Notes: generated from the sequence alone by a model not told the origin. 64,000 nt of DNA from Marinobacter pelagius (GCF_003315345.1 NZ_QNRO01000008.1:1-64000), one strand, 5' to 3'; positions 1 through 8,285 are shown, counted from the first letter of the stretch. A program made the numbers and translations.

Positions 1-52
1 CTTCGGAATAGCGTGGCATGAATGCTCCCATGCCGCCCCTGATTGGTTAAAT

Positions 53-403
53 TCAGGCGAAACCGCCTACTGGACAACTAGGCTGACAGAGGGGGAACCG
101 GCCTTCCCATAAACTGCCGGTGCGGTCATATCTGCGATTGAAATAGCGGACATATCGCCGGCCGATGGCCTGCATGAATAATGAGATGCTTTTATCCGTT
201 TCCGGCGTGGCCAGAAAATGGACGTGGTTGTCCATCAATACCCAGGCATGGAGGGAGACGCGGTGTTCTTCGGCGTAGTTTTTCATGAGATTTGTATAAA
301 AGGCCTGATCGCTGTTGCCGCGGAAGATGACCTGGCGGTTGTTGCCGCGTTGGACGATGTGTTGGGGGATGCCGGCGGGGCAGAAGCGTTGGGTGCGGGG
401 CAT
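53..403 (-). pseudogene. REP-associated tyrosine transposase (RAYT, Y1_Tnp), C-terminally truncated
   Basis: The 116-residue product matches the N-terminal half of the single-strand HUH transposases called RAYTs, which cut REP hairpins. The opening residues MPRTQRF and the QRGNNR segment are typical. The metal-binding HVH is at residues 60-62, the likely catalytic Tyr is Y87 in YVRYFN, and GSLWEGRF is at 96-103. After GRF the reading frame leaves the family pattern and stops, whereas family members run to roughly 200 or more residues, so the C-terminal part is lost or frameshifted. A REP pair lies just upstream of its start (500-594), as usual for RAYTs. It is inferred to be a relic of the enzyme that spread the palindromes in this window. 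Confidence 0.75.
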
Positions 404-499
404 TTCATCACATCCTTGTGACTGCTGGGTTACTTTGGGGCGGGACTTTAGGGGGTTATCGGGAGTGAGGCTGTGATCTTTGTCACGGGGTTGGGAATT

Positions 500-594
500 G
501 GGGTCTGAAGAACGCCTTCTTCTGACCCCTTTTTGAAAGCTGGCTCTGAGTTTGGCTTGAAAATGGAGTCAGATGAAGGATTTCATCAGACCCC
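500..594. repeat. REP-like palindrome pair (R unit 500-529, F unit 565-594)
   Basis: F units read GGGGTCAGA..TCAGACCCC and R units are the reverse complement. Each unit is about 30 nt: a 13-nt arm, a 4-nt loop and a 13-nt arm. Arm position 7 is an A.A (F) or T.T (R) mismatch in an otherwise paired stem. The R unit here has GAAGAA/TTCTTC arms. The F unit has GATGAA/TTCATC arms and one substitution in its left arm. A 35-nt spacer separates them, as in bacterial BIMEs. The pair lies upstream of the RAYT relic. Confidence 0.85.
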
Positions 595-635
595 TGTGCC
601 GGACAGGCCTCTGCGTCATCTTTGGACTCCTGTGT

Positions 636-1943
636 CTAACCCTCTGAAGTGCTCGCGAGCTTTTCGCCTTGCTTCCTGATCCCTTCCAGAATCGGCCCGC
701 TGACATGTTCAGGAAAGCCCCCGGGCAGCATTGCCTCTATTTCGGTAATGACGCGCTCTGTCTGGGCTGAGATTTCTTTGATTAGTTCTTTGGCGTGGCT
801 GATTGAGTATCCGACCTGTTTTGCAGTGCTCAGGAAATGTCGGGGCTGAATTCGGTTCCAATGGTAGTGTTTGTTTCGGCCCCGGACCGCCATGGCCATT
901 TGGGCTCTTTCTGGCGGGAGGCTTCCTTGCGCCATCAGTGGGTAAGCAGATATGACATCGTACAGAGGCGTCATGCGGTAAGCGGAGCCTGGTTCTATGA
1001 ACAGGCTGAAGTTCTTGGCATGCCCATCGATAGCGCCCAATAGCCAGAACAGGATCTGTGCTTTGAAAAAACGCTCGCGATCCAGGTTTGCCTGTTGGGA
1101 GCCAAGTAACAGTTCCATTCCCTCCCGGATACCCGGTCCGCCATCGCTTTCATATTTGATGGCAGGGGCGACACCCAATGCCTGGCAAAAATCCTCCTGG
1201 GGAAGCCTTATTAACCAGGAACCGTCACCAGACCAGCGCCTATCGAAGCGCTCGACAATCAATACCTTCTGGTCTGCGAATTCGGCGAGTTCCGCGTTGG
1301 GAACGGGGGCGCCGAAGGCTTTCAGAATGTGTAGGCAAAGCCATTCATTCTCGCCGCTTTCCCGAAGGTCGATGTTGCTGTGGTCGAGGAACCCGATTGG
1401 AAGCTTGAAGATGTGACTTGTCGGTGTGCTGCCGACAGGGCGCTGCCACTGGTTGTTGTGCCACAGTAGGGCTGTTTTCTCTTGTGCTCCTGCCAGGGAA
1501 ATTCTGAAATTCTGTTCGCCTGTCATTCCGAGGGGCGCGTCTCGATAACCCTTGAGTAAATTTGCAATGGTTTGGGTATCCAGCGGCTCGGCGGTTACTG
1601 CCCTGACATCCGGAATGGATGCGTTCCCGGGGAAAAGCTGGATGGCGCCCACGCAGTCGCGGCCAATGGTGGACAGTAGGTCGAACGGGTGCCGGGATGG
1701 GATTTTGAACCGGGCTTGCATCCGTGCGCGAATGGCGTCTGAGTCTGGCAGGAGGTTGTCGAAAAAATTGTAGACCAGCTCACCCCTGTAGGGTGACCGT
1801 GACAAGGGTAGTGAAAGCGAGATGGCGCGTGCACCGGGCCTGTCTAGCCATTCTGCGTTGTACTGGAATTCCATTCCTCCGGAGCGGTCCAGGGTCAGTG
1901 CGCCGACATGAAGGCCGTTAAGGGCGACGATGAGTTGCGGCAT
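636..1943 (-). CDS. hipA: HipA-type toxin, serine/threonine kinase
   Basis: The 435-residue product matches HipA, the kinase toxin that in E. coli phosphorylates glutamyl-tRNA synthetase and causes growth arrest and persistence. The AGAQEKTALL loop is at 151-160 and is preceded by S149, matching the self-phosphorylated Ser150 of E. coli HipA. The catalytic motif DGHAKNF has Asp306 and the metal-binding YDV has Asp329. Length equals that of E. coli HipA. The start follows a good ribosome site (CAGGAG) and lies 3 nt after the hipB stop, so the two are translationally linked. All key residues are present, so it should be an active kinase. The exact cellular target is not shown by the sequence. 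Confidence 0.93.
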   Translation of the reverse strand: MPQLIVALNGLHVGALTLDRSGGMEFQYNAEWLDRPGARAISLSLPLSRSPYRGELVYNFFDNLLPDSDAIRARMQARFKIPSRHPFDLLSTIGRDCVGAIQLFPGNASIPDVRAVTAEPLDTQTIANLLKGYRDAPLGMTGEQNFRISLAGAQEKTALLWHNNQWQRPVGSTPTSHIFKLPIGFLDHSNIDLRESGENEWLCLHILKAFGAPVPNAELAEFADQKVLIVERFDRRWSGDGSWLIRLPQEDFCQALGVAPAIKYESDGGPGIREGMELLLGSQQANLDRERFFKAQILFWLLGAIDGHAKNFSLFIEPGSAYRMTPLYDVISAYPLMAQGSLPPERAQMAMAVRGRNKHYHWNRIQPRHFLSTAKQVGYSISHAKELIKEISAQTERVITEIEAMLPGGFPEHVSGPILEGIRKQGEKLASTSEG

Positions 1944-1946
1944 GAT

Positions 1947-2195
1947 TTACCACTCCTGGTCCCAGCCGGATGTCTGCTCAGCCGTGCCACGCTCGGAAAG
2001 CTTTAGCTCGAGATTCAGGGCGGCCAGTAACTTGAAGAGTGTTTCCAGGCGACTGTTCTCCGGGTTGTTTTCGAGCGCTGATACGGTGGCCTGTTTGATG
2101 CCAACCAGATCGGCTGCCGCTTGTTGGGTCAGGCCAAGTTCCTTTCGGGCGTTTTTGAGGGCTTGGGCTAATTGTTCGGGCGAGGTGATTTTCAT
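1947..2195 (-). CDS. hipB: HipB-type antitoxin, Xre-family HTH repressor
   Basis: An 82-residue protein with one lambda-repressor-like helix-turn-helix covering most of its length (LGLTQQAAADLVGIKQATVSAL region). It lies immediately upstream of hipA in the same operon, the usual antitoxin-first order. HipB-type proteins neutralise HipA and repress their own promoter. A 10+10 inverted repeat about 40 bp upstream is the likely operator. The C-terminal tail (TSGWDQEW) ends in tryptophan, as HipB tails often do; in E. coli the tail targets the protein for Lon degradation, which is only inferred here. Confidence 0.9.
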   Translation of the reverse strand: MKITSPEQLAQALKNARKELGLTQQAAADLVGIKQATVSALENNPENSRLETLFKLLAALNLELKLSERGTAEQTSGWDQEW

Positions 2196-2222
2196 GGCTA
2201 TACCCTTGGGCGGATAATTTTT

Positions 2223-2263
2223 ACGATATACCTCATAGAGGATAATGACAAGTTTATCCTCTA
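2223..2263 (-). promoter_or_regulatory. Predicted hipBA promoter and HipB operator
   Basis: A perfect inverted repeat TAGAGGATAA (2236-2245) / TTATCCTCTA (2254-2263) lies upstream of hipB. On the minus strand a -35-like TTGTCA (2246-2251) falls in the spacer of the repeat and a -10-like TATCGT (2223-2228) follows at 17 nt, so a bound dimer would block the promoter. The E. coli HipB operator is TATCC-N8-GGATA. Here the same half-sites appear in the opposite order with N10. Function is inferred from position. Confidence 0.6.
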
Positions 2264-2280
2264 GTTGGGATGAGGGGCTT

Positions 2281-2395
2281 GGGGTCTGAAGAAAACCTTC
2301 TTCTGACCCCGTCTTGGACTGTGGCTCGGAGTTTGGCCTGAAATCGGGGTCAGAAGAAGGTTTTCTTCAGACCCCTGTGCTGTTCATCAGACCCC
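2281..2395. repeat. REP-like pair (R 2281-2310, F 2346-2375) plus half-unit
   Basis: Both units carry GAAGAA/TTCTTC arms and are separated by a 35-nt spacer that begins GTCTTGGACTGTGGC. A partial arm ending TTCATCAGACCCC follows at about 2383-2395. The pair fills the space between hipB and the next gene. The rest of this 376-bp gap contains the hip operator and a purine-rich ribosome site (AAGGAG) ahead of 2572. Confidence 0.85.
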
Positions 2396-2571
2396 TGTGC
2401 CGGCCTCGTGTCCCCCTTTGCTCGTGTCGACATTTTTAACGGATGCCGGTCTGGGCGGGTTCATGGTGGGATGTAAATGCCCGTAATGAGCGTTATTCCC
2501 GGTAACCGGAATGGTTCCTGCCTTCGGACTGATGCACATTACTAATTCATAAGGAGTTATGGAGTAACACC

Positions 2572-3309
2572 ATGCAGGGATATGTTCGATTGATGCAGGC
2601 TGGTTTGATCATTCTGGCGCTGGCGTTTTCGGCCAGGGTGTTTGCGGTGCCGGTGACCTATGACGGGATTACGTTTCCGGATGGGGATGTGAGTTTTGCC
2701 GATGGGGTTCTTGATTATGATCCGTCCTACAGTGATGAGGCTGGGCCGACGGATCCGAATTATATGGATCCTGCGGAGGCGCTGGGTGCTCCGGATTATA
2801 CCGGTTCGGTTGGCTCGGTTTCTCTCGGAAGTGGCGGTCTGATTGAGCTGGTTTTTACTGATAATTCGCTCACCAACAGTGGCGACGATGCCTATGACCT
2901 TCACATCTTCGAGATTGGCCCGGATGTGGAGGATACCTTTGTTGCGATCCGGCCGACGCTGGATACCTTCGATCTTTTGGGCTCGAGCTATGACATCAAT
3001 GGTGACGGGTTCTTCGAGATTGGATCTGTGAATGGTTCGACCTCCTCCCTGGATATCGACGCAATCTTCAGTGGGTTTACCGCGGGCTCGCTGTTGTTCG
3101 ATGCGGTGCAACTGATTGATGACCCGGACAAGGACGGGCAGGGCGGCAGCACTGTAGGGGCGGATATTGATGCCGTGGGTGCGATTTATTCGGCGCCGCC
3201 AGCACCTGACAAGCCGCCGGTGGCCAGCGTGCCTGAGCCGGGTACCATTGGATTACTTTCAATTGGGTTGTTGGCCCTGGGGCTGGTTCGGCGCCGGACC
3301 TCGGGCTGA
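2572..3309 (+). CDS. PEP-CTERM sorted exported protein, function unknown
   Basis: A 245-residue secreted protein. Residues 1-25 form a signal peptide ending near ARVFA. The C-terminus is a textbook PEP-CTERM sorting tag: VPEPGTIGLLSIGL from about residue 220, a hydrophobic helix, then the basic cluster VRRRTSG. Such tags are removed by exosortase (EpsH/XrtA) during export to the envelope or exopolysaccharide matrix. The middle is rich in Asp, Gly and Ser with DINGDGF- and DPDKDG-like turns that resemble calcium-binding loops. No exosortase gene is in the window, so it must be elsewhere. The substrate or partner is unknown. The gene is monocistronic, flanked by REP pairs. Confidence 0.85.
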   Translation: MQGYVRLMQAGLIILALAFSARVFAVPVTYDGITFPDGDVSFADGVLDYDPSYSDEAGPTDPNYMDPAEALGAPDYTGSVGSVSLGSGGLIELVFTDNSLTNSGDDAYDLHIFEIGPDVEDTFVAIRPTLDTFDLLGSSYDINGDGFFEIGSVNGSTSSLDIDAIFSGFTAGSLLFDAVQLIDDPDKDGQGGSTVGADIDAVGAIYSAPPAPDKPPVASVPEPGTIGLLSIGLLALGLVRRRTSG

Positions 3310-3322
3310 GTGGCGTGCACCT

Positions 3323-3417
3323 GGGGTCTGAAGAACACTTTCTTCTGACCCCGTCTTGGACTGTGACTGTGAGTTTGGCCTGAAAATGGGGTCAGATGAA
3401 GGCTTTCATCAGACCCC
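3323..3417. repeat. REP-like pair (R 3323-3352, F 3388-3417)
   Basis: The R unit has GAAGAA arms and the F unit GATGAA arms, with the standard 35-nt spacer beginning GTCTTGGAC. It follows the PEP-CTERM gene by 13 bp and may affect the 3' end of that transcript. No T-run follows, so it is not a clear intrinsic terminator. From 3418 to 3668 there is no gene; the stretch presumably holds the promoter of the next gene but no clear motif was recognised. Confidence 0.85.
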
Positions 3418-3668
3418 TGAGCCAAGACCTCTGAGTCGGCCGCAGAGCCCTGTGCCTGCTTCACGCTCTTCCTCCACATTTCCTTCCCTCGATTGTGAAT
3501 AGCCGCACACCACCCGCCATGGCTTCTCGGATATAGTGCTTCCGTGGCTGATCAAAAAGAATACAAAGTGGCCGCCTGCGATCGCTGGTAAAAAGAAAAA
3601 TAAGCCGCGGTGGCAGTGGAGTCGGGCGTCGAAACTGGCTCTTGAATCAACAATCCGAGATACAACCT

Positions 3669-4580
3669 ATGAAACAGCAAGCGTATGGATACGCTGCCCT
3701 TGCCGTGTTCTGCCTGGGTTTGGCGCCCGTTGCCCATGCAGAGCTTGAGCCCATTTCCGAGGAAAGGATGGGCGAGGTGACAGGGCAGGCTTTTATGAAC
3801 ATTGAGAACCTTCCTGTGGACACCACGGCCTCCGGGCATGAGTTCACGCGGATGACCCTGAATATGGATATCGAGACCAGGGTCAATATCGATGATGTCG
3901 TGGTCGGCCAGATTGATGGTGGGGCGGATTTTGCTGCCAGCCATGTGGCGCTGGGCCATATTGCCCGGGAGGGCGACGGCGCCCAGTACGACGGCGTGAC
4001 CTACGCGGCCGGTGAAGCCGTTCCTTTCGAAGCCTATGATCCCTATATCGAGCTGGCGGTGGATCCGGATGAGGTGAATCCGGATAACTCGGTTGGCCGG
4101 CTTTCTGGGTTCCGGATGGGGTTCAAGCAGGCTCGGGGGTCTGTTTCTTCAAATACCACCTCCTTCAGTGGCGATATTGGTCTGGTGATCAATGACTCTT
4201 CGGGAAACCCTCAGCAGGCGACCCTGTTCGGGCCAGATAATCTCGAAACCACAAAGCGTGCAACGCAGATTGGTATCGCTGACGCAAATGGTGCCTGTGT
4301 GCCCGGCGAAACATGCGCTGCTTTATCCCAATTGCGTTCGCTTATTGTCGGTGCTGATAATGGCTCCGGTGGAACCGGCTTCACCGATGATTTCTTTATA
4401 GGTTTCCAGCGCGAGGATGTGAAGTGGCAGAGTCCCGACGGGGCCAATGTAATTGAGGCTGGGCAGGGGGTGTTTATTAACCTGCCGACCAATATGACGG
4501 TGGATATGAGTACTTTGACTGGAGCCGGGGTGCCGCGGTTGCGGACGCACCAGACGGATTTGGGAGAGAGTCTGTTCTAG
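3669..4580 (+). CDS. DUF6160-like exported protein
   Basis: A 303-residue protein with a signal peptide (MKQQAYGYAALAVFCLGL.., cleavage near AHA). The next segment, LEPISEERMGEVTGQAF, is characteristic of the DUF6160/FilA-like group of surface proteins in Marinobacter, Acinetobacter and relatives. The rest is rich in beta-strand-like, Gly/Asp/Asn-rich sequence with no cysteine cluster except C218/C224-type residues. The ATG at 3669 was chosen because it begins the signal peptide; a TTG 27 bp upstream adds residues that make no sense. Some relatives lie in pilus-like or surface-filament loci, but no such genes are adjacent here, so the role is unknown. Confidence 0.65.
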   Translation: MKQQAYGYAALAVFCLGLAPVAHAELEPISEERMGEVTGQAFMNIENLPVDTTASGHEFTRMTLNMDIETRVNIDDVVVGQIDGGADFAASHVALGHIAREGDGAQYDGVTYAAGEAVPFEAYDPYIELAVDPDEVNPDNSVGRLSGFRMGFKQARGSVSSNTTSFSGDIGLVINDSSGNPQQATLFGPDNLETTKRATQIGIADANGACVPGETCAALSQLRSLIVGADNGSGGTGFTDDFFIGFQREDVKWQSPDGANVIEAGQGVFINLPTNMTVDMSTLTGAGVPRLRTHQTDLGESLF

Positions 4581-4599
4581 GGTTGCCTGTGTTGCACGA

Positions 4600-4694
4600 G
4601 GGGTCTGAAGAAAGCTTTCTTCTGACCCCGTCTTGGACCTTGGCTCCGAGTTCGGCCGGAAGTTGGGGTCAGAAGAAGGTTTTCTTCAGACCCC
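4600..4694. repeat. REP-like pair (R 4600-4629, F 4665-4694)
   Basis: Both units have GAAGAA/TTCTTC arms and are separated by a 35-nt spacer (GTCTTGGACCTTGGCTCCGA..). The pair sits just after the DUF6160 gene and directly before a decayed DUF4160 fragment. Insertion or recombination here may have removed the front of that gene. Confidence 0.85.
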
Positions 4695-4705
4695 TTTGCC
4701 AGAGA

Positions 4706-4828
4706 GTGAATTACAGTTCCCTGAAGAATCAGGGACTGAAAGAATGCCTCAGGATCATTGAAATTTATCGGGTTGAATTTCAGGAGAGGTGGGATGCCTG
4801 GTTTAAAAGGAAAGGATGTCCATATTGA
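4706..4828 (+). pseudogene. DUF4160 C-terminal remnant
   Basis: The frame from 4706 to the stop at 4826-4828 encodes a tail resembling the end of DUF4160 proteins (LKECLRIIEIYR... EFQERWDAWF). DUF4160 genes usually lie immediately upstream of, and overlap, a DUF2442 gene, and exactly that arrangement is kept here: this tail overlaps the DUF2442 start at 4794. The N-terminal part is absent and a REP pair abuts the remnant. The identification rests on a short stretch and the neighbour, so it is tentative. Confidence 0.45.
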
Positions 4829-5036
4829 CGATCGGTATCTTCATGTGGAGTTGGAGGATGGCCGGGTTATTTCAACTCCGGTCTCCTGGTATCCCGAACT
4901 TGAGCGGGCTTCAATTTCCGAATTTCGGAAGTACCGCTTCATTTGTGACGGCACGGGGATCGAATGGGAGACGCTGGATTACCATTTGAGTATCGAGGCG
5001 ATGCTGTATCGAGACGCTAAGCAGGGTGCGGCGTAA
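4794..5036 (+). CDS. DUF2442 domain protein
   Basis: An 80-residue protein with the DUF2442 pattern: an N-terminal beta hairpin (DDRYLHVELEDGRVISTPVSWYPEL), then RFICDGTGIEWETLDYHLSIEAML. The family is small, often paired with DUF4160, and is generally considered part of a toxin-antitoxin-like pair, though the mechanism is unproven. ATG 4794 was chosen because it follows CAGGAGAGG at good distance; a start 36 bp upstream lacks this. Its usual partner is only a remnant here. Confidence 0.7.
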   Translation: MPGLKGKDVHIDDRYLHVELEDGRVISTPVSWYPELERASISEFRKYRFICDGTGIEWETLDYHLSIEAMLYRDAKQGAA

Positions 5037-5151
5037 ACAGGGGGGGGTTCTCGGACGGTGATTGTCGCTCTGAAGTTAATTGTAATCGTATCCGTATCTG
5101 TGAAGCCCTAAGTTGTGTATATATTGGTCTGTTTCTGCACAGAGGAGCGGC

Positions 5152-5346
5152 ATGAGAACGAACATTGTCATAGACGACGAATTGATGGCCGCAGCTTTGA
5201 AGGCATCGGGTTGCGAAACCAAAAAAGAAGCTGTCGAGAAGGGCTTGAAGCTGTTGGTACAGGTGAGCAGGCAGAAGGAAATTTGTCAGTTGCGGGGCGA
5301 AATAAAGTGGGAGGGTGATCTTGATGAAATGCGGAGCGCCAGATGA
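5152..5346 (+). CDS. vapB: Orphan VapB-type antitoxin
   Basis: A 64-residue protein beginning MRTNIVIDDELMAAAL and continuing with KASGCETKKEAVEKGLKLLV, the ribbon-helix-helix pattern of the VapB (DUF2191) antitoxin family. ATG 5152 follows GAGGAGCGGC. Normally a VapC PIN-domain RNase gene follows with a short overlap. Here no PIN sequence (MILVDTSVWI type) occurs downstream; instead the 3' end of a convergent recombinase begins within 80 bp. The toxin appears lost. An orphan antitoxin may still protect against related toxins, but this is speculation. Confidence 0.7.
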   Translation: MRTNIVIDDELMAAALKASGCETKKEAVEKGLKLLVQVSRQKEICQLRGEIKWEGDLDEMRSAR

Positions 5347-5421
5347 CTGTAGGACAGGCCGCATCCATGTCTGCCTGTCCGCAGTTAAATCACAACCTTA
5401 AATTAATAGAGCATCATCCTC

Positions 5422-6444
5422 TTAACCGAGAGAAGGATCCTGAGAGGAAGAATCGTCAGGAATATCTTCAAGTGAGCTATCCAGTGTGTTGGTGTCCTCC
5501 CTTACAGGGTACGTGGCCTCAACCTTCACTAGCATTCCGCTACCTCCTCTGGCCCTCCGCCCTTGAGCGAAGTGGCCATAGGCGCTGCGCGATTTCCCGG
5601 AACGATGCCCTAGAGCCAGAGACAACAAAGTAGTGTTTTGGTTGGCGCTTTTGAGGTCGCTTGAAAACTGGTGTCGAAAACAATACGGAGCAAGTTCTGG
5701 CCAGCCAAGTGCGGTCACCACTTTTTTAAAACGCTTTCTGAAAGAGTCCGGATTTGGGCACATTATTTCAATTTCGGGACGTCGGGTGTGCGACATCACC
5801 GAGATGACCTCTTGGGCGAAAGGGTTAAGTGCCGAGACCGTAATAATTCGTTCAGGCTGTCCGCCGCCCGTTAAATCACTGACCTTCGCTCCCTTGATTG
5901 TCACTTCGAGCCCGACCTCCACAACTTTGAGCTCAATACCCTTGGCCGTTTCTGCGGGCCTGCAGCCTGTCATCGCGTATATTTGGCCCAACAACCAATC
6001 CTCAGGTTGAAGCTTTTGAATAACGACTTCTCGCCAGTTTTTCGGCTTTCCCTTCAGTGCCTTTCGCTTGGAGTTCTTTTTCCGCTCAACCTTTGGTGTG
6101 TAGCTCTTATCTAGCGCATCCAAAAGATTCGGGTAAAGTAGTTCCAATAAAAGGAAAGACCATGCCTCGGCTAGATGATGCCTCTCCTCGTTTCGATAGC
6201 GGTCAATATATCCGATTATCGTCGCGAGGCGGTGTGCCTCGAAATATCGAAATGCGGCCCGTACGGTCTTGGCCGTGTTTCTTCGTAGGTCCCTTTCCAC
6301 GCAATAATCGATCCACTCCTTGTCGACTAAACGACTAGCAATTTGCTTATATTTTTGGAGTGTTGAAGGAGCCTGGTTGCGTAAAACGCCGGCTGCAAAC
6401 TCCCGAACGTTGTCCTCGGATAGCGGATGTTGGTTTAGATGCAT
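5422..6444 (-). CDS. Tyrosine recombinase / phage-type integrase
   Basis: A 340-residue protein with a recognisable tyrosine-recombinase catalytic half. Box I is TGCRPAE with R162. Box II is YCFRHQFSSDL with R257, and the usual first His of HxxR is replaced by Tyr254. LGHRS gives His280 and SAYGHF gives the nucleophile Tyr289. Residues 1-110 form a helical core-binding domain and 115-140 is a very basic linker (KVERKKNSKRKALKGK). Codon use and local AT content look different from the flanking core genes. It is a lone integrase: no phage genes or clear att repeats were seen. It lies where the toxin partner of the upstream antitoxin should be. Confidence 0.8.
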   Translation of the reverse strand: MHLNQHPLSEDNVREFAAGVLRNQAPSTLQKYKQIASRLVDKEWIDYCVERDLRRNTAKTVRAAFRYFEAHRLATIIGYIDRYRNEERHHLAEAWSFLLLELLYPNLLDALDKSYTPKVERKKNSKRKALKGKPKNWREVVIQKLQPEDWLLGQIYAMTGCRPAETAKGIELKVVEVGLEVTIKGAKVSDLTGGGQPERIITVSALNPFAQEVISVMSHTRRPEIEIMCPNPDSFRKRFKKVVTALGWPELAPYCFRHQFSSDLKSANQNTTLLSLALGHRSGKSRSAYGHFAQGRRARGGSGMLVKVEATYPVREDTNTLDSSLEDIPDDSSSQDPSLG

Positions 6445-6741
6445 GTTAAATATTCCTGATAGTTAGGTCATTGGAAGATCTCTCCGGCCGGTGAGATAAA
6501 ATGTTGCGCGCGATTTCATCCTAAAGGTGTTGTCAGTTGGTCTGGGCCGAGAGCCTATAAAAAATCTATATTGAATTCGAATATGCATATGTCATGTGAG
6601 CATAAGTGTTGAGGGACGGCTTTGTAGCGGGGGTTTGAAGGCCTTAAGAGGCTGTTCAAGGCACAACCAGACGGGAGCTGTTTGTTTCAAATCCGTTTTT
6701 CGTTCTAAACTCCTGCATTCTGCGTTCTTAGGAGGTTGCAT

Positions 6742-8190
6742 TTGATCCGCTCATTCTACTGGCACGATTACGAAACCTTTGGTGTCGATCCGGTGCATGA
6801 CCGGCCTGCACAGTTCGCCGGGGTTCGGACGGATGCGGATCTGAATATTATTGAGGATCCGCTGGTGATCTACTGCAAGCCGACGGACGATTACCTGCCG
6901 TCACCTGAAGCCTGCCTGATTACCGGGATTACGCCACAGAAAGCGGTGGAAGAGGGCTACCCGGAAGCGGAATTCATTGCCCAAATCAACGAGGCGTTCA
7001 GTCAGCCGGGAACCTGTGTGGTCGGGTACAACAGCCTGCGATTTGATGACGAGGTAACGCGGCACACGCTGTATCGGAACCTTCGCGATCCCTATGCCCG
7101 GGAGTGGCAGAACGGGAATTCCCGGTGGGACATCATTGATATGGTGCGGCTGACTTACGCGCTGCGGCCCGAGGGGATCAACTGGCCGAAGAAGGAAGAC
7201 GGCAGCCCCAGTTTCAAGCTGGAGGAGCTGACGGTGGCCAATGGCATTGCCCACGAGAGTGCCCACGATGCCATGTCGGATGTGGAGGCGACCATTGCGG
7301 TGGCCAAGCTGATCAAGGAAAAGCAGCCCAAGCTGTTCGACTTTGTGTTGCAGAATAAAGACAAGCACTCGGCCCGGCAGATGCTGGATACCGGGACCAT
7401 GAAGCCGGTGTTTCATATTTCCGCCAAATACCCGGCCAGCCGGGGCTGTTGTGCGATGGTGGCGCCAGTGGCGGACCACCCCACCAACAAGAATCTGGTA
7501 ATTGTCTATGACCTGCGGGAAGACCCCGACGAGCTGATTGCGGCTACGCCGGAGCAGATTCGTGAGCGGGTGTTTACCTCCCAGGCGGAGTTGGGGGAGG
7601 GTGTGAGCCGGTTCCCGCTCAAGGGCGTGCAGCTGAACAAATGCCCGGTGCTGGCGCCGGCGAATATGTTGTCAACGCTCTCGGCCGAGCGACTGGAAGA
7701 GCTGGAGTTGGATGGCGATGTACTGCGTGCCAACCTGGCCAAGCTGCGCAAGGCGCCGGATCTTCCGGCTCGCATTGCCCAGGCGTTTGACCAGGATTTT
7801 GAGGGCAGTGACCTGACCGATCCGGACGAGCAGCTCTATGCCGGTGGGTTTATCAGCAAGACCGATCGGGAAAAACTGAACTGGCTGCTGAGCCAGCCGG
7901 TGGAGACGCTGGGAGAGCAGGAAGTGCGGTTCGAGGATGACCGGCTGCAGGAGCTGGTGTTCCGATATCGCGCCCGGAATTACCCCAGCACCCTGATCGG
8001 CGAGGAGATGGAGCGCTGGGAGCAGTTCCGCTCCGAGCGGCTGATGCACCCTAAGAAGGGCTGGCGGTCGCTGGAGGCCTATGCCCACGAGCTGCAGCGC
8101 CTGGCGGCCGATCCGCAGCTGACGCCGGAGAAGCGGCATGTTTTGGAAGAGTTGCATTTTTATGGAGAGTCGTTGATTCCTTATGTGTGA
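6742..8190 (+). CDS. sbcB: Exodeoxyribonuclease I
   Basis: A 482-residue 3'-5' single-strand DNA exonuclease of the DEDDh class, used in mismatch repair and recombination. Motif I is HDYETFG (D9, E11), motif II lies in NSLRFDDEVTRHTLYRN, and motif III is SAHDAMSDVEATI with the His-Asp pair. SH3-like and C-terminal exonuclease I domains follow to the end. The TTG at 6742 is chosen because AGGAGG (6730-6735) sits 6 nt before it; the in-frame TTG at 6736 abuts the ribosome site. The 297 bp upstream (6445-6741) contains no gene and is AT-rich; a divergent promoter for the recombinase is likely but was not resolved. Confidence 0.95.
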   Translation: MIRSFYWHDYETFGVDPVHDRPAQFAGVRTDADLNIIEDPLVIYCKPTDDYLPSPEACLITGITPQKAVEEGYPEAEFIAQINEAFSQPGTCVVGYNSLRFDDEVTRHTLYRNLRDPYAREWQNGNSRWDIIDMVRLTYALRPEGINWPKKEDGSPSFKLEELTVANGIAHESAHDAMSDVEATIAVAKLIKEKQPKLFDFVLQNKDKHSARQMLDTGTMKPVFHISAKYPASRGCCAMVAPVADHPTNKNLVIVYDLREDPDELIAATPEQIRERVFTSQAELGEGVSRFPLKGVQLNKCPVLAPANMLSTLSAERLEELELDGDVLRANLAKLRKAPDLPARIAQAFDQDFEGSDLTDPDEQLYAGGFISKTDREKLNWLLSQPVETLGEQEVRFEDDRLQELVFRYRARNYPSTLIGEEMERWEQFRSERLMHPKKGWRSLEAYAHELQRLAADPQLTPEKRHVLEELHFYGESLIPYV

Positions 8191-8216
8191 TGGCGCACAG
8201 GGGGTTGATGGGCAGA

Positions 8217-8246
8217 GGGGTCTGAAGAACGCTTTTTTCTGCCCCC
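8217..8246. repeat. Degenerate single REP-like R unit
   Basis: GGGGTCTGAAGAACGC is intact, but the right arm has drifted (a T run and GCCCCC instead of GACCCC). It lies 26 bp after sbcB and has no F partner. Confidence 0.6.
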
Positions 8247-8285
8247 AAGTTCCATCCAGCTTCTGAGTAGAGATCTACCGCTCCT

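Noticed and set aside
5343..5633. Possible VapC toxin after the VapB-type antitoxin
   Set aside because: No PIN-domain pattern (start with Asp near residue 5, later conserved acidic residues) was found in any frame here. The frame overlaps the recombinase gene.
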